A stretch of 64,000 nucleotides of DNA from Membranipora membranacea (taxonomy: Eukaryota; Bryozoa; Gymnolaemata; Cheilostomatida; Membraniporidae): NCBI GenBank assembly GCA_914767715.1, contig OU612071.1, positions 6,989,493-7,053,492 of the forward strand, read 5' to 3'. Made by a program: the position numbers and the translations under genes. Under the pieces are notes generated by a model, which saw only the letters and a program-made list of their open reading frames with translations, had not been told where the DNA came from and searched no databases. This document shows positions 1-12,300 of the stretch, piece by piece (positions within the stretch are counted from its first letter, which is position 1; the number at the start of each line of letters is the position of its first letter).

Positions 1-780
1 GCCTAGCTTTCTGCTGAATTTCATTTGGGGTGAGAAAAGATCCACCATGCTTTGACCTGCCAAAGAACACCTCAAATGGAGACTGATTCCCTAAATCACG
101 TTTGCGTCGATCATTCACCAATTTAAGATTGTCCTTCAATCCGTCAGCCCAGCACAAAGAGTTACCTTTAAGAATGTCAAATGCAAACACACTCTTCAGC
201 GTTCTGTGACTCCTCTAAACCTTTCCTTGGGATTGCGGATGATAGGGAGAGATCTGTATGTGTTTGATTTTCCTGATTTTCAAAAGCTTGGTTACCTCCT
301 CCTCAAATTCCTTTCCTTGGTCATTTTGAACAAGAAGAGGATCACCATAAGTGTCAAAGATATCCAACAGGGCGGCAGCCACCGATGAACTTGATTTACG
401 CTGAAATGGCCTTGCCCAACAAAATCGGCTCATGACATCAAGAACTGTCAGGATAGAGCGATACTCTTTGCCATCATTGGCCAGACAAGAATCAGAAGAA
501 TTATCAACCAAATCAATTTGAATCCTTTCCATAACCTGTTCAGCGGTGATTGGCGTGAATGGTGCTTTATTTGTAAAGGAAGTACGTGATTGGGTCTTGA
601 TGGAAATGCTCCGCAGATTTTCTTGGATGTTACCCTCAGATTTGCCGGCGAATCTGCTCAAGCTTCAATGTATCTCTCTTGCCCCACAGCCTTTACCCTT
701 GTAGAAGAGCTTTTCGTTAGCTTCTCCAGTTTGTTTTTGGTAAGAACTCTTTGACCATCTATAAGCAAAACCAAATTGTT
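1..780 (-). pseudogene. Decayed KRBA2-type integrase (rve) gene, 3' part
   Basis: Read on the minus strand from about 780 to the window edge, one frame gives an integrase-like protein. It has a Cys/Arg segment (KGCGARE), then QIDLVD with the first catalytic Asp, QNDQGKEF with the second, and HPQSQGKV. The expected third acidic residue (Glu after the last Val) is a TAG stop at 215-217. Downstream of it the frame stays open to base 1 with typical integrase C-terminal sequence. A second in-frame stop (TGA, 665-667) lies upstream of the core. The architecture matches KRBA2-like, Ginger/gypsy-derived integrases common in invertebrate genomes. The two stops, one at the catalytic Glu itself, make it inactive. 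It could be a transposon remnant or a broken domesticated gene; the rest lies outside the window. Confidence 0.75.
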
Positions 781-1070
781 CGTCGGTTAAATGTAACAAA
801 TATACTTAGACCAAAGAAGACTACACAATAACACCCCGATAAATCCCAATAGATTGGGTGTCAAATGTACCATGGAAGTTTGAGCTGTTACATTAGAACA
901 ATCGATGATGCTCGGATAAGGAAACCTTTGTTCAATTACCATTTTAATAGGATTTGTTCCCTCCCAAAGTAAAATAGGATAACTCATTACTGTAGAGTTT
1001 GATCAATGGTACAAAAACCTGTGTTCCTAGACAATAGTGTGTGCCATGTGAATATTTTGTATTAACTGAC

Positions 1071-1245
1071 CTATGAACAATACAGGGACAGCCCCTTTCA
1101 CTGAGTATCTGTGTCTGTTGCGATAAAATTTCCGTGGGACCGCCAACTGTTCTTTAGTCCTCTCATTGACAGGAACATTGAACTCCTCTGTGATCATTGC
1201 AATCAAAAGATCATATTCTTCCTCGCTTAGTGTTTTGATGGATCT
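1071..1245 (-). pseudogene. Possible upstream exon of the KRBA2-type integrase
   Basis: On the minus strand an open stretch beginning RSIKTLSEEEYDLL runs to a good donor (ATAG|gtcagt at 1071/1070). Its acidic then basic, aromatic-rich composition and its position just upstream of the integrase frame at 1-780 suggest the N-terminal segment of the same gene. The acceptor is not clear, so the left boundary is approximate. The stretch between 780 and 1071 shows nothing else recognisable. Confidence 0.35.
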
Positions 1246-1804
1246 TGGCCCACGTGCAGATGTTCTGTGAACTTCTATCAGAACCTAACAATTATATTGA
1301 TTTATTCAGTAGGTGTTTAAGCAACTCACTGCTCTCATCATGCACACATTTATGTCTCCTCAAATCCCTGAGTCAATCAAACATTCCACGCTATTTTAAA
1401 TCACATGTAGTGTTTAAGATATGTTTCCAAAAATTTAATGAATCACCATATAGCCCCCACAAGCACTAACTGTACTTGCTAGAAAATAAAGAGTGGCCAA
1501 GTTACAACCCGTAAAAAATAGATCATGGTTTTTAGGGTCAAACCAGTACTGAAGATCAGGATTATGGGTTACGTGTGATATGTAAGGACGGCTAAGTCCA
1601 GGCTTGCAGTAATATTTCACAACTGCATAGAAGTTAAATTAATGATCAATAGAATTTAAGTACTTACATAAAATATCGATAAATACCAGAATATTCTCAT
1701 ATTGCTGTGGTTGAGAATCAGCAAAACCTACAAAAAATGATAGTTGATGATTGAAAGACATTTTCAAGCTGTTGATAGGCGATGAAAACCTTTACCAGTT
1801 GCCA

Positions 1805-2004
1805 NNNNNNNNNNNNNNNNNNNNNNNNNNNNNNNNNNNNNNNNNNNNNNNNNNNNNNNNNNNNNNNNNNNNNNNNNNNNNNNNNNNNNNNNNNNNNNNN
1901 NNNNNNNNNNNNNNNNNNNNNNNNNNNNNNNNNNNNNNNNNNNNNNNNNNNNNNNNNNNNNNNNNNNNNNNNNNNNNNNNNNNNNNNNNNNNNNNNNNNN
2001 NNNN
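1805..2004. other. Assembly gap (200 N)
   Basis: Exactly 200 consecutive N, a conventional placeholder for a gap of unknown size. It removes the 5' part of the integrase-core gene that begins on its right side. Any reading frame drawn through it has no meaning. Confidence 0.99.
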
Positions 2005-2719
2005 CGGCAACCACATGATGAATCGCTGGGGCTTATATATCCATGGGGCTATAGATGGTTATTCGCGAAGCTGCCTTTACTTGGAGTGTCATAGCAATAA
2101 CCTGGCTGAAACTGTGTACCAGCTATTTGCAGAGGCTGTTGAAAGATTTAATATAATTCCTACACATGTAAGATCTGATTACAGAACTGAGAATGTTCGA
2201 GTTTGGGATTTTATGAATGATATCTCAGATTTAACCGGGAGTCCAGCAGTCTTCCTCGGATCTTCTATCCATAATCAAAGAATAGAGCGGTTCAATCGCG
2301 AAATCAATAAAAACATACGTGACAAGTTTGGTGTGTTGTTCAGAATGTTGGAAAGTCGAGGAATTCTAAATGTTGAAGACTCGCTGGACATTTTCGCCCT
2401 CCACTATGTCTTCCTACCCCGAATAAACGAGTCACTCAGAATACTTATGAATTCTCACAACAACCACCCAGTCAGCTCGGAGGGAAACAAGACTCCTTAT
2501 CAAATGCTTGCAACAGGAGGATTCGAAGTGCCATACAACAAAGAAAGTGTTGATATGACACAGACATTTCGAAATAAAAATGAAATAGAGGAGCTTATTC
2601 CTCCTGAATACTTAGAACACATGATTAATACAGTACCATCATTTACAGCTGATAATGATCATGGTTGTACCGTTTACGAGGCGATCAGGGAATTTCTACA
2701 CGCATATTGTTATGAATAA
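2005..2719 (+). CDS. Integrase core (DDE) domain protein, 5' end lost in gap
   Basis: An open frame directly after the gap encodes about 237 residues of an integrase-like core. The first Asp is in HGAIDGYSR (codon 2054-2056), the second in RSDYRTEN (2177-2179), and the Glu in NQRIERFNR (2285-2287). There are 35 residues between the last two, the classic D-35-E spacing. The tail (YLEHMINTVP and on) is acidic and not recognised. This resembles the single-copy 'integrase core domain' proteins spread through animal genomes, derived from DDE transposons or retroelements and often annotated as uncharacterised. All three catalytic residues and the stop are intact, so it could be functional. The start codon and any upstream exons cannot be seen. 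It belongs to a different family from the integrase at 1-780. Confidence 0.7.
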
Positions 2720-3389
2720 TTTTTTTTCAAGAGACTGACATGAATATACCTCAGTGTTTTACGACTGTGTGACCTCTGATGCTCTGACAAGGCTTTTCTT
2801 ACCACCTGCTAAATGCTTTTCACTCTCAGGTAATATATACATATATAAATTGAATTGATACATCCAATTTAAGCAGTAACACTAGTGAATACACTTGCAA
2901 CGCGCTTCATATCCGTTGTGGAATATTATTTATTGCATGTACAATGTTTGCAATATTTCAGATCTATGGAATTTAAATATCTGCCAGCATAACACAACCT
3001 TTATCTACAAACGCCCATGTAGAAAGCATAAAATAAAAATACAACATTAGCAAAATACATACCATACAATGCATATACCATGCATAGGCTTACAACAGAA
3101 GTTCCCGTTTAAAAGCCACAATTTTGAAATAATACGACAAGGTGTAATAACTATTTCTGAAACTTGAAAATCCTTATATTGTCCTAGCCAACTTAGACAT
3201 ACAAGTACGGTACAGACTTTTTTGACGTACAGGTCAACAGTCATCAATACAACGGTAATTAGACATGGTATTTAAAATTGGTTTACAGAGATAATTGCAT
3301 CCTATCAGCAGTGGTGCTGCAGTATGAAGGATATTAAACTTCAGACTAATTATGTGCCGGTAACACACAATGTTTAGTTGGGTAATATT
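2720..3389. other. Intergenic, no gene seen
   Basis: AT-rich sequence between the integrase-core frame and the 3' end of the HECT gene. No long open frame and no recognisable repeat. It presumably holds the 3' UTR of the minus-strand HECT gene, but no unambiguous polyadenylation signal was chosen. Confidence 0.4.
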
Positions 3390-6300
3390 TTACATTGTTC
3401 CAAAGAGTTTTGTGCTGAATGCTGTGTCCATCAGCGCCATCAGCCTGGATTCAGCAGGATAACGAGTAGTCGAATCTGGTGGGATCGGCAAATACATCTG
3501 GTTAGCACATGTAGATGCTGTAGGCATCCAGTGCTCATGAGGACGGAAGGTTATAGTAGGCTTCATCTTGAAACCAAGCACGGGTTCATATCTGCTGCCA
3601 GTGGCGAATTCCAGAATATCTTCTGGTGTTATTTTTCCGTTAACTCCTTTTAGATTTCCACCTGAAAGCAATGACACTATTGAACAACATGTATGTTTTT
3701 GCATTAACCAAGGTTAGATTGCCTGAGGGAGGATTTCTCCGCTGTGACAATACTGCTAAGATAGGTCTTCTCATGGTTTCCACTAACAATTAAGAAAGAA
3801 AACTCAAGTTAAAGGTTTATAAAAATGACAAGCTGAAACCTATGGAGCGCTCTTGTTCAGTTTTGAATTTTTAGCTATGTTGACTGCATTTCACTAAGAA
3901 ATCATGTGAAATAGCTGCATTTTACTTGATCTACCAAAGACAATTTATCAGCTAATTTGTGTATGTCACTTTGCTAGTATTTTAGGCTTGTAGCGGAGGG
4001 CCTGAAAAGTGACTTTGTAGCTATGAACTGTAAAGCTAAACTTATTTTTGCGCAGGAGTGTTCATCGGCACCATGACTAACAAGACATAATTATAACATG
4101 ATTCTCGCTTACCGAAGACGTCTCTGACATATTTATTGAACAGCCCGTAAGCTGGATCATGTCGTTTTCTCAAATTACTACTCTGGGGAGCATCAGATTG
4201 TGTGGTGAATATTCTGAGAAAACGGGATGGCGTTTCGTGTTTTTGTTTGTGTGTCATCATCAGCTGTTCCACTTCTTTTATCTCCATCAGCTACAATATT
4301 ACATTGGCATTAATCCAGGGGCGATTATGACCACTACGGAGATATTGGCAATGGGAGTTATCCTCCCATGAAAAAGAGGCAGACAATTAACATGTCTGAA
4401 AAATTGAAAACGGTCAAGTATGTCAAAACGGTTGAACATAGAGTTGATATAGGGGTTTTTTGGCACGTTTTATTCAAATTTCCCAGCTATATCTTTCTGT
4501 TTTCTCTACTCCTTCAACGTGTTTTGAGCCCTTTCGGGTTGGATGAGGCAACAGAAAGCTAGACTAGGCAGTAAACTTTTTTTTGCAATATACACCCCCT
4601 GCATCAATCTCACCTCACGTCTTTTTCAGTAGGGTATGGGAATGATGCCAGCATTCAACTAAAACAGCAGATTAAAACCTACCAGTTATTTCAAACTTGG
4701 TACCTACTACCCACCTTCCAAATGCCTGAGCGCTTCAGTCCACTCTTATATTGCTCGTAATGCTCTCCGTCCTTCAATGGTGGTACCGTACATACAGGCC
4801 CTCCCTGTATCACACTCATTCCTATTAAACGAGAATAAGATACTTACACCTCAATTTGAATACAGTTCATGTCTACTACAGGGTAAAAGTTTATGCGGAG
4901 TTACAATAGGAAGCATTGCTGCAATGTTGACAATGTACCAATATTTCCATCAGGGGATGTGACAATAAGGAAGTACCGTGATATCTTGCCTATAAGACAC
5001 AGGCCTTTTAAGTGAATCGTCAAATCTGTCAAATTTTCAGGCTTTATCTCATCCTAGAGTAAACGTTGAAATTAGATTGATTGATTGAGGGAAATATCCA
5101 GCTCTCGCTGTGGCAATTCATGGGAATGTTAAAGCGTTAGACTTAGTACTACGTGCATGGTGGGGGTGAATCACAATTTTCCCTATAGATAAAGACATAG
5201 ACAAAGAAGGCTTTGATAGGAGTTGGTCTAATGCGGGCAAGTCTTGATGTAATGTCATGGCCCTAAAAAGATGTTTGCGCATTTAAGATTAAGAAACCAT
5301 TTGGGAAAACCCGGTAATAGGTCACAGAAGATAACAATTTTTTGTGCATGCAGAAGATATAGCTGGCTGGCTGTTGATGAATTTTGCCGCCGAATCTTTA
5401 TCTGTAAAGAGTGCCGACATTAGGTCTAATGAGAATATGCATTGCCTTCAATGACACTTGCTTTAACCAGTCAATTGTAGGATGAGGAATGTTTAGCAAC
5501 AACTGCTTGCTCTTGACAACTTTTGCATTACCCAGAGTGGCTCGGCTCTGTATTATCCAATATTTGCAAATGTGGCCTGGCCCTGTAAATATCTGGTCCA
5601 TAGCTAATAAAGTGTACGACAAGACAGTCATGAAAGACCCAAAACTTCATCAACCAATCATTTTAAATATGTATTGTGGACCTATACGTTGAAAGCCTCC
5701 TCATTTTAAACTTCAGTACCTGTGATAAGGCCGTAAACATAGTAGAGCTGACTGTCAAAATGTCCCTTAATATACACTAGCTCGTTATCATCCTCTGTAA
5801 GCATCTCCCTCACTTCTGTGAGAAAAAGGTTGAACAATTCCTTGCGTGGACCTCCATAATCCTCTGCATCTGAATAAAAAACAATAATTATGATTAATGA
5901 GTGTACAAGAAACCTACAAGTATGGTAAAGATGTGAGAGATTAATCCTAGACTCTACGCAGGACTCGGGGGGGATGGGCCAGCAGAGGACAGGCTCCCTT
6001 CTCCCTTATGCACCAAGGAAGACCTAACCCTAAGTAATATAAACAATTTCCTCGTGATATTGAGGAGTTGTTCCCCCATTTACACTGAGAGAATAACTGC
6101 CATTATATTTGGTTTAACACAAATCTAACCAGCAATTTTTTTCCACCAAGGAATCGTTACTACATACATGAACTATTTTACTGTTTCATCTTCACATAGC
6201 TTACTAGATCAGACAAATGATTTGTAAATAAGAACTCAGATATTTGCTGTCCAAACATCTCGGATCTGAATGCCCACTTGAGACAGTGAAGTATCTGACC

Positions 6301-9300
6301 GGACAGTGAGTTAATATTCTCTACCTTCCAAGCGGAACGAGACCTCTAGAGGTACCCTCGTGTCTAAACACTCTGTAACTCGATGTTGATCTGCATCGAT
6401 TATCTCATCAACAGTTGAGCTCACTATATTGCTCCTAGAGATCATGATTGGTACTGTTGCGCCCTCTATTACTTCAAGTGTTGAAGTCAGATCAAGCGGT
6501 CTAGCATCTGGACGCCATGCAGCCTCCCTGTAAGCTTGGAGAACCTTCACCGCATCAGGTCTTGTGCAGCGACTGCTCACTCTAAAAACAAAGAGAAGAC
6601 ATTGGCGTAACTTGACAGAAACTACTACATGTCAGAAGTCATCTTTAAAACTGGTATTGATAAATTCTAAAGATCAAAAGCTTTCATGTGAGCTGATGTT
6701 CAATTCTCAAAACTCAAGTCCTAAGCGTTAGCCTGGCAGTGAAAAGTGGTCATGTTGGCAGTATTGTACATCAGGTCAGGACTTTTTTTTATATACGTCC
6801 ACCATTGAAATATTCGAAGAGCCCCGATATCAGACGGCTAAGTTCAAAATTTCTTATTTTAGTAAGCATAGGCTAATTTGAGACTGCCCACTACTGTTTT
6901 ATTAGATATAATTTTAGGCCTAAATCAATTTGGGCCAGGTTTTATCCTGGAACGAGCCTCTTGGTTTTGGCTAGCAAAGGGCTGTCCTAGGCTAGCCTAG
7001 GTCAATATGTTGACTGCAAATGGATGGGATACTGGACAACCTGATAGTACTGACTAGTAAGTTTTGGGAGGGGACAGATTTCTGGTTTGGTGACGTGGAT
7101 AAGTTGATCGATCTGCTTACAGCACTGGTTTCCATCAGAGGGATTTGTTAATGGTATTCACTTGTAACAAGCCCCATTTGCAACATTATTTTTTGGTCGG
7201 GAGGGCATAACTTTATCAGTGATCTACATCTCTGAGTATATTACGAGTGTAGTATTTAATAAGTACTGACTTTTCATTGTGTTGATTACGACAGGCAAAT
7301 AGCAAAGCTGGCAGCATGTACCTACATGTAGCTCTCACAATTAGCCACCATTGACAAGTTAATTCCAATCCATATAAATCGTACCAATGGGTGGGAAGAA
7401 ATGTTCACAAGCCTGGGTGAATCGTCGCCGAGGACGACGACCAGCCAGTATTCTATTACAAGACAGAGTTTTCAATTGTGGTCTTATCATGCTGAAACCA
7501 ACCCTAACCTGACCAAACTGCTATGTTTTTTGGCGACTCTATCTCGCATTGTGTTTGTGTTTCTAAGGCAGATACCAAATGTAGAATTATTGCGAAGTGT
7601 TTTCCATGACTTTAAATTAAAAATTTAATATACATACAGAATATCAATCTTAACTCCTTTGCTAATTTCTTGATTATACAAAATACAGCTGTGCCCCTTA
7701 TAATGAGCTGAGTTTCTCTTGTCTATTTATTAGCTATTATTGCTAGGAGGGTAATCATTTTCAGTTTTTGCAGGTTGATGTTTACATTCATGGTCATCAT
7801 TATGGCAGTAAAATTTTAGCTTTTGGCACAGTGGGGGATGTGCAAGTCTGCATTTGCTTGTATTAATGAAAAAAAATAACAACGCCAATTAGTACCGAAA
7901 TGGTACCCGAATACCTAACGTTCATCATGGAACAGTTTAATATTGGTTAACGTACATGTGCTACCAGTTTTCAAACTAGCCTTTTCTTAGTTAGACTTAG
8001 AGCTTCAAAATGATGGGAAATAATCTATTTACACGAAAAACATCTTAACAGGGCATGGTTTAACAATAGAACATACCACGCAACACTACCCAAGTCCCCT
8101 GTTTCCGCTGCTAGTAAATCGATGGTGTGAACAGGCTTGGGCCTATTAAATCACACATATTTTGCTGCAAAAGGTAAGTAGTACCTTTTGGCCTCATTGA
8201 AAGCTATGAGAATTGATTTTTCCTCATTTGACAAATCTTCACTATCAGCTGATGGCGCTTGAAGAGACAGATTGGCAGTGACTTGTGTAGGAGGATCCGA
8301 GTTGCCAGATGTAGTGGCCGCTTGGTTGGAGACTTCAGTTTCTTGGACTTCACGAGCTGTAAAACCATGGACACTGAGAGTGCCGGTACCAGAAGAGACT
8401 CTTGATCTGGTTGCGGCTGGTCTCCTCGCTGTGCCGGTAGCTGCCGGTCGATTGCTGCTCCCTACCAGCTGCTCAGATACGACCTCTATATCCTCGTCAC
8501 TATCAGCAGTACCTCTAACAAATATTAAATCAAGCATAAATCCAGCCAAATCTTGGGCAAATGAAGAGTGACACCAATAAAACTGCTGCCGATGTCGCAA
8601 CATCTCGGCATTTTGGTCAAAGCACACTCATCAATTCATCATGAGCCAGTTGACATCAACGCCACTGCACACCAATACTAAATGTTTGGGAACAAAGCTG
8701 AAGCCCTTTTGATTTGACAGCAAATTAACACTTCAATCGACTCAGGGAATATGCCAGCACCATAAAAGCAATGAGTAAAAGTATGTGATTCTCTCAAAAC
8801 TAGTAGTTAATAATGGAATGTCAATGTTGAAACTGATTATTCATCCTGATTTTTTTACATGTGTTTCAAAGGTTGTTGCTAAAAATAGCACCGTTGCTCC
8901 ATTTTTTTATTAAAATTACAATAATTTCTCCAAAACTACCCAGCAACCTATTTGCCCCAGGGGGCAGCTCTGAACAAAGCATACACTATGCTCAAGTCTT
9001 TCTTGATTTTCTACCACCTACAACCATAGACCTAATATAAATATTTATTTATATTAGGTCTATGCCTACAACACATTCTCTGACTTCTGACAAAAGACCC
9101 CATACAAAGACTCAAATTCTGAGGACTGAAATATACCCCCCAACAAGTCACTATAACGCATAATTATACCTAGAAAGGCAATTCGTTGTCAGTTACTCAA
9201 GCAACAATTATTAAAAGTCTTTATATGGCCTATAATATACATAGTAAACCATAATTTGATTAGGAGTCTTCTACACAATCATATTGTGGAGACAACTCTT

Positions 9301-12300
9301 TGAAAACCCTAGAACTCCAATTGCTCTAGCAAATGTTGAGAGGCTCCTGAGAACAACTCCCTACAAAGATGACTTTGGAAGTGTATAGAACCTCCCTTAA
9401 CATTGAGAAAGACCTGTGCGTAGTGTAGCTTCATTTGGAAGATGACCCTCGGGACTATTTTCTAAAATTCTCACCAAATTTTGTTAAGTTCAGAAAGGAT
9501 TATGGAAATGGCAGCTGTTCAAAATTAATTATGATAGACACAAAATGTATCGTCACTCAAGTCAACCCTGTTAATTCTGAGTTGGTTGCCTATGATGGTG
9601 ACTTCATACAGGCCTTCATCCCCTTGCTTCTCACTGAAAGAGAAACTTGACCTATATACAATAGTGGTATAAATAATATCGGTCAACAATACAATTGGTC
9701 AGGAATAGTACACAAGTCATTGAAAATGGAACATGGGGCTGGGACACACATGACATACGGTACACACAGCACAGTTTTGATATGGAGCGAGATCCAATGG
9801 GTTTTTTTTTACAATACTTAGGTAAAAGCCAGTGTTTACGTTACCTAAAAATTAAATATGAAAATCTGACAGGGTATGTTCACAACTGATTTGTAAAATT
9901 TATAGCCATACGGTATGTCTATCAATAAGGGGAATAAATGATACTGTATACCACAGGTAATAAAATACGATGTCAATCAATCATTGACTTGTAATACATG
10001 TCCCTATGCAGCTTGAGCACTCAATAAAATATCCTGAGACTGCGCCCAGCGGATGGTCAGCTAAAAATGATCACCAGGAAAGTGTAAGAGCTCCTCCCCA
10101 CTAATTCCACCAGCTTGAGTTAAAAGTGTAACCCTTTCCACTAACTAGTTGTACATACATGCTACCTTTGACACGATATCCCTCCCACAGCTGTTATCAT
10201 TACTTGAGAATTTTCTTGGCATTATCTGCTTGTCCTTAAGATGATAGCACCGATGGTCTCAAAAGCTCTTTCGTGTATTTGTTTTGTTGAATCAAACAAG
10301 AGCACGACTCCAAATCAAATATATACTTTTGCATAATCCAATGCCAGTTTGAGTTCTTTACTGAAGTGTACACTGCACCACACCATTGTTGGTTTGGTAG
10401 ACCCGACTAGGTGAACGCCTTAGAGCAACATCAGCTTCAATTAGAATATCAGAGAATACATTTATATAGGGCATGCCGATATCAATGTGAGACAACTCAA
10501 AATTTCACACACCTGGTATTTGTGGACTCTTCATTACCACTCTCATTCAAGGAGATAGCTGGTAGGTCATCTCCTTCATCTTTTTCCTCACTGTAAAACA
10601 TACAATTATACTGATGATACTGATGATACTAATGACTTTATCAGCTTTGAATGTTACCACCATATCAGCAAACTCATGGGCTCCTACCTATCGGCAGCTT
10701 TGGTTCGTTGGTCTGTCCTGGGTCTTCAAACATCGGTTATAATTAGTTTCGCAATCGATGCCACTGGCTGAACCAGGCACTTGCATTCAGGTCGCTAATA
10801 AATCCTATTGAATAACTGCTTATACAATGAGCAGGTTTGCAAAGTATCTGATGACAGTCAACTCATCAGAGCTTTTCTAATATGCTAAAATTGGAATGTT
10901 CAGGTATATGACTAGGTAGATAGATATAATAATCTCCAATCAGTTTGATATTCTAATAAGTTCAATTCAATACAAAATTTCCATACTATCCTTTGCAATT
11001 CGACTTCTCTAAATTTTAAGTAAAAGTACAATAAATCTTCCATATACATTGTACGTCATTATCTCATTTTGACAATGAAAGTAATGTCATGTTTGGAATC
11101 AGCATGCTCAAAAATGTCTAAGACCAGTATTCAATTATCACTTCCTGGTTGGGTCTACTGTGAGTTGTCCACCCCTGCACATGCAGAGATAAAAGAGGAC
11201 AGCTGACATTTTTTACTAAAAAAATTTTCTGATTCATGATCGAAATTTCAACTGTTTATCATGTTTTATTCAACTCGATACCTCTAAAGCCTCATATTGA
11301 TTCCTTGGATATTTTTAAGTCCTTACATGCAAACCCATCAACATACATTGAATCAAGAGGAGAGCCTAACAAATACCTGCAAACAGTTTATGAGTCAAAG
11401 TGACAAGTAAATTGTATGTGCCATGTGTAACTGAAAGCTGCATGTTAGGCATTGACCTGTTCAATACATTTCAGACATGCCTATGCCTATCAAATCGATT
11501 GAAAATACGAACAATGCAAACATGAGAACAAGAGACACTTTGCCAACTGAACAGATTTAACTTTGACAACCAACCTTTTTGTGTCCTGTAAATATCATAA
11601 ATGTTTATAATTACACAAAGGTCCTGCATGTACACTAATGTACATTTTTACTATCTTCATAAGATCATCGGAAATTAATGATCATAGTGACCAGGGTTTT
11701 CCTGGTGAATGCTAGACAAGTGGAGTGAATTGCCCAGAATTGATAATTATGCATTTTTCCAATAAGAACCTCTTTTCAAGGGTGATAAAGCTTTGGGGTT
11801 TGCCTTGGAATTTATAAAACAAGTTATCAAAATGCACAAAGCATGCTTACATCAAATAGTGATACCGGATTCAAGTTTTAAACTAGGCCTATGCAAGATT
11901 CGAACAGCAATGATCGGAAATACATTAAGGGCCAGTGATTATTTTCATGATTTCAATATCCAATGAGGTGCTATCAGCATAAAACCTTGATAAAAAAAGC
12001 TAAGGTATGCAAAGCATTTAACTAGCCGACTCCTACTCAGCCAACAAGCTGTCATTCAAGTATAATGCATTTTTTCTCAGTCATTGCTTAAAGTGCTTGT
12101 AAAGGAAACAGGTTTTTGGTATCATTCTAGAGCTCTCAGTCTAGTTTAGAACATTATGCTTTGTCCAAAAGCAGCATGTGACCCAGTTAAGAATTATTTT
12201 CACTCAAAGTTGGGATGAGAAGGTACTAAAAAGGTACTATTTTTCTCCTTTGGAGTTGTGATCACTTGTAGAAAATAGTACCTTTTTAGTACCTTAGATT

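Noticed and set aside
1751-2018. Open frames running through the N gap
   Set aside because: Translation of N has no meaning; only the sequence to the right of 2004 supports a product.
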